38,341 nucleotides of DNA from an uncultured Bacteroidota bacterium. Its GTDB lineage: Bacteria; Bacteroidota; Bacteroidia; Bacteroidales; 4484-276. Shown here one piece after another: positions 32,794 through 38,341 of the stretch. The position numbers and the translations under genes were made by a program. Under the pieces are notes generated by a model that did no database searches, was not told the origin of the DNA, and worked only from the letters and a program-made list of their open reading frames with translations. The first letter of the stretch is position 1, and each line of letters starts with the position of its first letter. The DNA is taken from contig CAJATL010000205.1 in assembly GCA_903944895.1 (NCBI GenBank), positions 1 through 38,341 of the forward strand, read 5' to 3'.

Positions 32794-34044
32794 CTAATGT
32801 TGGAAACCTGAAACTGCCTTAGGATCGTGTTTATGCTTGAAAAATACTGCAAACAAGATGGCTACAACCATTGAATAAGCTGCAAAAGTCAGCCAGATTC
32901 CTTGCCAGTCGAACTGTTCGCCTGTTTTGAAATAAGTATCGATTACAATACCGCTGATTCTGCTCCCAAGAAAAGCTCCAACACCATTTACCATCATCAT
33001 GAATAAACCCTGTGAGCTGGCTCTAACTCTTGGGTCGGTCTGGGTTTCGACAAAAAGAGAACCCGAAATATTAAAGAAATCAAAAGCCATCCCGTAAATA
33101 ATGCACGAAAGAATGATCATCCATAAACCCGCAGCAGGATCGCCATAAGCAAACAGGCCAAACCTCAAAACCCAGGCTATCATGCTAAAAATCATCACCT
33201 TTTTTATTCCAAATTTCCTCAGAAAAAATGGAATCGTGAGAATAAAGAGTGTTTCCGAAATCTGAGAAATCGACATGATAATTGCCGGAAACTTTACAGC
33301 GATCAGATCTTTAAATTCGGGAATTTTTGCGAAATCATGTAAAAAAGTATCGCCGTATGCGTTGGTCAATTGGAGGGAGGCGCCAAGCAACATGGCGAAA
33401 ATGAAGAAAAGCGCCATTTTGGTATTTTTAAACAGGGCAAAAGCATTCAACCCAAAAGCTTCGACAAAAGTTCGTTTATGTCCCTGTGCAGGTGGAGGGC
33501 ATTTTGGCAGCGTAAAGGCATAAATCCCCAGGAATAATGAAGCCGCCGAAGCTACATAAAACTGCATAGCTGATTTTTCAAAACCGGTGAGGCTGATAAT
33601 CCAGAGGGCAACAATAAAACCTATTGTTCCCCAAACCCTGATTGGCGGGAAGGCTTTGATGATATCCAGATTTTTGTTTTTCAAAGCTGAATACGAAATG
33701 GTAATCGAAAGTGAAATGGTTGGCATGTAAAAACACATATTCACCAGCATTATCCAAAACATGGTAGATGGATCGTTTACGGTGGGCACCATAAAAAGGA
33801 TTATTGCTCCCATAATATGAAAGAAGCCATAAAGCCGTTCGGCGTTGATCCAACGGTCGGCGATGATTCCAGCAATTGCAGGCATAAATAAGGATGCAAT
33901 TCCCATGGTTGAGAAGATTGCGCCAAATTCAGTTCCCGACCAGTGTTTTGTTTGAAACCAGTAAGCCCCGATTGTTAAAAGCCATGAACCCCAGACAAAA
34001 AACTGAAAAAAGTTCATCAAAATTAGACGATTCCTGATACCCAT
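32794..34044 (-). CDS. MFS nucleoside:H+ symporter-type permease
   Basis: 416 residues with about 12 spans. The start MGIRNRLILMNFFQFFVWGSWL and the segments FSTMGIASLFMPAIAGIIADRW, FPPIRVWGTIGFI and IIYGMAFDFFNISGSLFVE match the NupG/XapB nucleoside-H+ symporter family. Imports nucleosides across the inner membrane. It is flanked upstream by a repeat-rich gap. No nucleoside-salvage gene is adjacent. Confidence 0.9.
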   Translation of the reverse strand: MGIRNRLILMNFFQFFVWGSWLLTIGAYWFQTKHWSGTEFGAIFSTMGIASLFMPAIAGIIADRWINAERLYGFFHIMGAIILFMVPTVNDPSTMFWIMLVNMCFYMPTISLSITISYSALKNKNLDIIKAFPPIRVWGTIGFIVALWIISLTGFEKSAMQFYVASAASLFLGIYAFTLPKCPPPAQGHKRTFVEAFGLNAFALFKNTKMALFFIFAMLLGASLQLTNAYGDTFLHDFAKIPEFKDLIAVKFPAIIMSISQISETLFILTIPFFLRKFGIKKVMIFSMIAWVLRFGLFAYGDPAAGLWMIILSCIIYGMAFDFFNISGSLFVETQTDPRVRASSQGLFMMMVNGVGAFLGSRISGIVIDTYFKTGEQFDWQGIWLTFAAYSMVVAILFAVFFKHKHDPKAVSGFQH

Positions 34045-34079
34045 CTTTGTTTACCTTTTTGTTGTTGTTAACACTATAT

Positions 34080-34262
34080 TTTGAAAAATCTCAAATCATC
34101 CCGATAGCTATCGGGACAAAAATCAAATCATAAATCTGAAAGCATAAATCATAAATCCGAAATCTCAAATCTCAAGTCTGAAATCTGAAATCATAAATCA
34201 CAAATGAAACATTTAAGACTACTCAATTTTGGGATTTGTAACTGTCGGGATGCTATCGGGAT
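34080..34262. repeat. REP-like palindrome and AAATC low-complexity repeats
   Basis: A perfect 18-bp palindrome TCCCGATAGCTATCGGGA lies at 34099-34116. A second, decayed copy (TCGGGATGCTATCGGGA, 34245-34261) overlaps the stop of the bifunctional-nuclease gene. Between them is a run of AAATC/AAATCTGAAAT units with a roughly 10-nt rhythm. Such ATAGCTAT palindromes are dispersed repeats in many Bacteroidota. Confidence 0.7.
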
Positions 34263-34843
34263 TTACCTCTCCTTTTTATCTCATCCCGGATTTTAGAGGC
34301 TTTTTCGTATTCTTCATTCTCGATGGCCATCTGAATTTGCTTTTCAAGTTCATCGACCGAAAGCAATTCCCATGGATTTTGCTCCTTTTTTTCGCTATCC
34401 TGCCATTCGTTGTCGTCCTCTTCCTTTTTGTCGTCGTCAACTACAACACCGGCTGCCGACATAATATTTTCGTAAGTAAAAATAGGACAATTAAACCTGA
34501 TGGCGATGGCAACTGCATCTGAGGTGCGCGAATCGATTTCGATAACCTGTTTTCCGTCGTTGCACACCAATTGCGCATAAAAAACGCCTTCAAAAAACTT
34601 ATTGATGATTACCTCGGTAACCTTGATGTGAAAGGCCACTGCCAGACTTTTGAGCAAATCGTGCGTTAGCGGACGGGCAGGTTTCATTTTTTCCAGCTCG
34701 ATTGCAATGGCCTGCGCTTCAAAGCCTCCGATGATTATCGGCAATCTTCGTTTTCCACCGGCTTCTCCCAAAATGAGTGCGTAAGCCCCGCTTTGCGATT
34801 GGCTGTAGGACATTCCCAGAATTTCAAGTTTGATTTTATCCAT
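34253..34843 (-). CDS. Bifunctional nuclease (DUF151) family protein with UvrB/UvrC motif
   Basis: 196 residues. Residues 1-135 form the BFN/DUF151 domain (LGMSYSQSQSGAYALILGE, LPIIIGGFEAQAIAIELE, RPLTHDLLKS, GVFYAQLV, IDSRTSDAVAIAIR), a family reported to have nuclease activity. An acidic linker (DDDKKEEDDNEW) leads to a UvrB/UvrC coiled-coil motif near 158-190 (LEKQIQMAIENEEYEKASKIRDEI). The combination is standard in Bacteroidota. Cytosolic; physiological role not settled. The stop codon lies within a REP-like repeat. Confidence 0.93.
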   Translation of the reverse strand: MDKIKLEILGMSYSQSQSGAYALILGEAGGKRRLPIIIGGFEAQAIAIELEKMKPARPLTHDLLKSLAVAFHIKVTEVIINKFFEGVFYAQLVCNDGKQVIEIDSRTSDAVAIAIRFNCPIFTYENIMSAAGVVVDDDKKEEDDNEWQDSEKKEQNPWELLSVDELEKQIQMAIENEEYEKASKIRDEIKRRGKSR

Positions 34844-34936
34844 TTATTTAAATCATTGTCTTTTTTCGAAAGCTTTAAATTATTCCGTTGTCTAAAAATC
34901 TAAAAAGTTAAAAATTATTGTTATCGGATGCGTTAA

Positions 34937-35809
34937 TTATTGTTCATTCAATTCTTTACGAAGTTTTTCTATTAGTGAAACGGGTAATTTTGAATATCTG
35001 AAAATTTTTTCATCAGGCTCATTTTCGATGATCATTTGAATCGCAAGTTCGTATTTTTCTTTATAAACTGCATCAAAAATCATTGTCTGAGCAATGCTTG
35101 CATCCGAACTCAACCGCTCCAAATACCTGGAATAATCGGCCATTTGCTTTGCCGACATTTTAATTGTTTTGAGCTTTTCCCGTGCTTCGGCCAATCCTTT
35201 GGCACTGAAATTATCGGGTATCTCACTGTTTTTGAAGAAATAAATCCATTCATCAATGGTGTTTTTTGCAACATCATCAAACTGGTTTACCCGTATCAAA
35301 TAATGAAAAGGGAAAATATCGGAAACAGTTTCTTTACTAAATAAAGCTCTTTGTTCGTCGGACAATTCAAAAATATCATGCTGGTTAATGCCTTCAAATT
35401 TGGTTTCGCCTTTGTAAAGATAATCCTTGCCTTGTCCAAAATTGAAATACACAACACTTATTGTAATAATTTTTTTCACCATCGCGTAAGGTGAACCTTC
35501 TTTCATGTACTCGGTTATCGCTTTTGAGGTGCCATACAAAACCCTGAATAAATAATCTATCTCTCTGGTATTCTGTATCTCAACAATAATAATCTCGCCT
35601 TTTGAATTTTCGATTAAAATGTCAACCCTGTTACTTTTATCGTCTTCGGTTTCTTTGTTTCCCTCTTCCGAAAGCAGCGATTTTATTTTTACATCTTCCA
35701 AAAATAATTCAGATAAAAAGCCTTCCAGAATGCCAAAGTTAGCTTTGCTGCGAAGGATTTTTTTTACAGCCCAATCAAACCTGATATGTGATTTTGCCCT
35801 GGTTATCAT
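34937..35809 (-). CDS. Rpn/PD-(D/E)XK nuclease-family protein (transposase-like)
   Basis: 290 residues. FDWAVKKILRSKANFGILEGFLSELF starts the Rpn (recombination-promoting nuclease) / PDDEXK_2 family, and the catalytic core is present: VDILIE aspartate (about residue 63) and VEIQ (75-78), the family's E-x-Q form. The ending LIEKLRKEL is also typical. Family members nick DNA and promote RecA-independent recombination. The gene is full length, in a minus-strand row between ordinary housekeeping genes, so it may be a domesticated or recently arrived element. No terminal inverted repeats are seen. Confidence 0.9.
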   Translation of the reverse strand: MITRAKSHIRFDWAVKKILRSKANFGILEGFLSELFLEDVKIKSLLSEEGNKETEDDKSNRVDILIENSKGEIIIVEIQNTREIDYLFRVLYGTSKAITEYMKEGSPYAMVKKIITISVVYFNFGQGKDYLYKGETKFEGINQHDIFELSDEQRALFSKETVSDIFPFHYLIRVNQFDDVAKNTIDEWIYFFKNSEIPDNFSAKGLAEAREKLKTIKMSAKQMADYSRYLERLSSDASIAQTMIFDAVYKEKYELAIQMIIENEPDEKIFRYSKLPVSLIEKLRKELNEQ

Positions 35810-36009
35810 TATTTTAAAATAAATATCCTAAACTTGATTTACGATTTTAAAAAATTTGTTACCTCCATTTTCGCCGCATTCACCTATCATCTTTTAAACC
35901 CAATTTCTAAACCGATTGTTCATTAACAAACATCATCATTTTTACTAATCTTCAAGAGAACTTTTTCACCATCAAGTCCATGCAGAAATTATTTCAATTC
36001 CGGCTTTCC

Positions 36010-36954
36010 CTAGAAAAGCGAAAGTTTAACATAACGCTTGGGGTTTAACCGAATGTCCTCGAGAAGTTTATCGAGGCTTGAAGTTGATTTTTCGAGGTTG
36101 TAATACAAGGTATCGTTTGTAAACAACTGGCCGATGGTGCCTTCACCCCGGTTAATTTTATCCGAAATTTCCTTCAGGTTATTGATGGCAACTCCGGCTT
36201 CACGAACCGTTTTCGACAAATCAGAGCTGGCAAGCGAATCGCTCAGCGTTTCGAAATTGGTTAAGATGTTATTGATTTTTTCATTATTACCGTCCAGATT
36301 GTGTGAAATCGATTCGAGATTGGCCAAGATCGCCCCTACCCTGCTTTTCTCATTATTAAGAATCGTGTCGATATTTGCTGAAACACTTTCAGCATTTCGT
36401 AGCGTATTTCGAATGTTTTCGATGGTACTGGCTAAGTTCTGACGGGTGTTTTCATTGAAAATCGACTGGATTACGGCCATTACCGAGTCGATCGAATTAA
36501 TTAAAACAATGGCTTTGCGTTTGAGTGGCTCCACCTCTTCGGTCAACTGGTCTTTGAGGCTGCTTTCGAGGCTTGAAATGAGGGTATCGCCATCCACGAG
36601 GTAAACGGGTGAATCACCCATCACAATCTCAACGGCCTTGCTGCCCAAAAGGTCGGTGGCAAAAATTTTGGCTACCGAATTATCAGGAATTTCAATGTCG
36701 CTTTTGATGTACATTTCGACGATAATCTTTGGCGAGCCTACGATAAAATCCATATCCTGCACCTGACCAATGCGTAAACCATTTACAAGAACTTTATTAG
36801 ATTTTTCGAGTCCGTCAACTTTGTCGTAAACTGCATAAAAATACCGGGTCTTCGAAAAGAGATTTGTCCCCTTTAAAAAATTGAAACCCCAAATAAACAG
36901 TGCAATTGCAGCTAAAAAAATTAATCCGACTTTAAATTCGCGTGTAAATTTCAC
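36010..36954 (-). CDS. mlaD: MlaD-type MCE-domain lipid transport protein
   Basis: 314 residues. One N-terminal span (VGLIFLAAIALFIWGFNFLKG) anchors an MCE domain at about 35-115 (FYAVYDKVDGLEKSNKVLVNGLRIGQV, EMYIKSDIEIP, ATDLLGSKAVEI). A long helical C-terminal half follows (IENIRNTL, NLESISHNL, INNLKEISDKINRGEGTIGQL). It would bind phospholipids in the periplasm for an Mla-type ABC system. It starts 21 nt after the amidase gene stop and is probably co-transcribed. The ABC permease and ATPase genes are not in the window. Confidence 0.93.
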   Translation of the reverse strand: MKFTREFKVGLIFLAAIALFIWGFNFLKGTNLFSKTRYFYAVYDKVDGLEKSNKVLVNGLRIGQVQDMDFIVGSPKIIVEMYIKSDIEIPDNSVAKIFATDLLGSKAVEIVMGDSPVYLVDGDTLISSLESSLKDQLTEEVEPLKRKAIVLINSIDSVMAVIQSIFNENTRQNLASTIENIRNTLRNAESVSANIDTILNNEKSRVGAILANLESISHNLDGNNEKINNILTNFETLSDSLASSDLSKTVREAGVAINNLKEISDKINRGEGTIGQLFTNDTLYYNLEKSTSSLDKLLEDIRLNPKRYVKLSLF

Positions 36955-36975
36955 AATATTTATTTTTTTACAAAT

Positions 36976-38100
36976 CTATTCCTTTTTTTTCAAATAAAGT
37001 TTTACGCTTTCCCGTGATTTGATCTGGCTATTCTCGAAAGTAATTATTTCGGCGCTTTTCAGGTATTTTTTGCTAATCCATTTGTTCTCCGACACGAGAG
37101 TGTAAATCGACAAAGCGTCATCTTTGGAAAGTCCGGTCCCAAAAGTGTACAAATAAGAACCATTTTCATAGAAATATTTTACATCGGGCAAATGTTCAAA
37201 TTCGGAATCGTTTGACGGTCTGAGTCTTTTAAAGGTGGCAAATCCAATTCTGAACACTTTTTCGGGGATATTTTCAACGATTTTAGTTTCAGTAAATACC
37301 GGCTCAATAATGGTTGGCAGCGGTTTTTCGAAAGTAAATTTATAATCTTTCACAGCCTCAAGGATTGCCAAAGCAATTTTATCCTGATTCACCGGATCGA
37401 TCAGGAATTTTTCTTCCACAGGATTACTCATAAATCCGGCTTCGATTAAAATTCCTGGCATGGTGGTGAGGTACAAAACCACGAATCCGGCCTGCTTCAC
37501 TCCACGGTCGTGCATTCCGGCAATCGTCATCATTTTGTTTTGTGCAATTTGCGAAAAATCCAGGCTTTGCTCGATATGAGCGCTCTGAAACATATTTAGG
37601 GTGATGTAATCCTCGTCAAGATTCGGATCGAAGCCATCATACTGGTTCAGATAATTTTCTTCCATAAGAATGGCCGCATTCTCGGTTTTGGCAACTTCGA
37701 GGTTTTCGGAGGTTTTGTGAAGGCCCATCACGTAAGTTTCGGCCCCGAAAGGCTTTGGTGAGAGGTTGGAGTTACAGTGAACCGAGATAAACAGATCGGC
37801 CATGCTATCGTTGGCAATCGCGGCACGCTTATGAAGTTCAACAAAAACATCTTTTTTGCGTGTATAAATTACCCGGATTCCCGGCAAGCTGTCCTGGATT
37901 AATTTTCCGGCCTTTAAAGTAATGGCGAGTGTGAGATTTTTCTCAAAAGCGATTTTTCCGATCGCACCTTTGTCGTAGCCACCATGTCCGGCATCAAGCA
38001 CGATTTTATCAAACCCATTCCCGTTTTGTGCCGAAAGGTTCAGACTAAATATCAGGATGAATAAAAAAGTAAGAAATTGCAAAATGCAGCGTTTCATCAT
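36976..38100 (-). CDS. N-acetylmuramoyl-L-alanine amidase (Amidase_3)
   Basis: About 374 residues. It cuts the amide bond between N-acetylmuramic acid and the peptide stem, in the periplasm during cell separation. Signal peptide: MMKRCILQFLTFLFILIFSLNLSA. The zinc-binding DAGHGGYDKGA (about 35-45), HCNSN and the catalytic EAGFMSNP (about 217) are all present. The C-terminal 90 residues (FRIGFATFKRLRP, FYENGSYLYTFGTG) look like a SPOR-type domain. Start: the frame opens at GTG 38133, but the ATG pair at 38100/38097 places the signal peptide correctly. mlaD follows after 21 nt. Confidence 0.93.
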   Translation of the reverse strand: MMKRCILQFLTFLFILIFSLNLSAQNGNGFDKIVLDAGHGGYDKGAIGKIAFEKNLTLAITLKAGKLIQDSLPGIRVIYTRKKDVFVELHKRAAIANDSMADLFISVHCNSNLSPKPFGAETYVMGLHKTSENLEVAKTENAAILMEENYLNQYDGFDPNLDEDYITLNMFQSAHIEQSLDFSQIAQNKMMTIAGMHDRGVKQAGFVVLYLTTMPGILIEAGFMSNPVEEKFLIDPVNQDKIALAILEAVKDYKFTFEKPLPTIIEPVFTETKIVENIPEKVFRIGFATFKRLRPSNDSEFEHLPDVKYFYENGSYLYTFGTGLSKDDALSIYTLVSENKWISKKYLKSAEIITFENSQIKSRESVKLYLKKKE

Positions 38101-38175
38101 TCTGAAAATGGTTTGTGATACTATTAAAAACACCTGAAATTACCTTTTTAGTGATTGCTTCTTTTTGAAGTGTCA

Positions 38176-38183
38176 CAAAATTA
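38176..38183 (-). promoter_or_regulatory. Possible -7 element for amidase-mlaD
   Basis: On the minus strand TAATTTTG matches TAnnTTTG, 75 nt before the amidase ATG. No TTG at proper spacing was found. The rest of 38101-38341 shows no gene. Confidence 0.3.
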
Positions 38184-38341
38184 GGCGAAAATGATGAACT
38201 CGCATCATAAAACACATCTGCAAATTGATTTTCTTTGCAGTAATTTTTAAATTAGAAGGAATTTTAACAAATTTTGGAAATCCTGATCAGAAATTCTGGC
38301 AACAAACAGCATAACCGGAGAGTCATTTTTTTAACGAAAAA

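Noticed and set aside
34937-35809. Insertion sequence
   Set aside because: The Rpn-type protein is alone, with no terminal inverted repeats or target duplications visible.

Overview
The window comes from a member of the Bacteroidota, probably an uncultured environmental lineage. The evidence is a full-length SprA (type IX secretion translocon), a predicted secreted protein with a type IX C-terminal sorting domain, TAnnTTTG-type -7 promoter elements in front of several genes, almost no Shine-Dalgarno sequences, and palindromic intergenic repeats common in this phylum. No tRNA, rRNA or CRISPR array was seen.

Layout. 1-1168: 3' part of a large surface or fibre-like protein with an FN3 domain and a C-terminal DUF1566/C-type-lectin-like domain whose last codons look like a diversity-generating retroelement variable region. 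1169-2018: gene-free, packed with palindromes and short repeats. 2019-6018 (minus): a CrtI-like FAD oxidoreductase and the malic enzyme MaeB. 6436-14283 (plus): ruvA followed by sprA. 14391-15237: wreckage of a kdp potassium-uptake operon. kdpE is split at codon 29 into two opposite-strand pieces, next to the last 39 codons of kdpD and the first 15 codons of kdpF. 15431-16324 (minus): two small paralogous unknown proteins. 16477-21233 (minus): an MscS-type channel and a one-piece EutB-EutC ethanolamine ammonia-lyase with a twin-arginine leader.

21900-31177 (plus) looks like a phosphate/polyphosphate island: a DUF47/PhoU-like protein, a PiT phosphate permease fused to a coiled coil and a LuxR-type HTH, an OprO/P-type porin with an extra N-terminal domain, a lipoprotein with four lamin-tail domains, a CYTH-like protein, a CYTH triphosphatase-family protein, and an SLC13 transporter with altered SNT motifs. 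A type IX-secreted protein and a DUF2892 protein follow. 32794-38100 (all minus) holds a nucleoside-symporter-type MFS permease, a bifunctional-nuclease/UvrBC-motif protein, an Rpn/PD-(D/E)XK nuclease-like protein, an MlaD-type MCE protein and an N-acetylmuramoyl-L-alanine amidase.

How the genes work together. SprA would export the sorting-domain protein at 31204. The porin, PiT permease and DUF47 protein form an outer-to-inner-membrane phosphate route. The HTH tail on the permease suggests a transporter that also senses or signals, and is the best candidate for an undescribed system here. The exported EutBC fusion is the second. Two places may be assembly or sequencing problems rather than biology: the kdp scramble, and an Illumina-adapter-like patch at 21624-21714.
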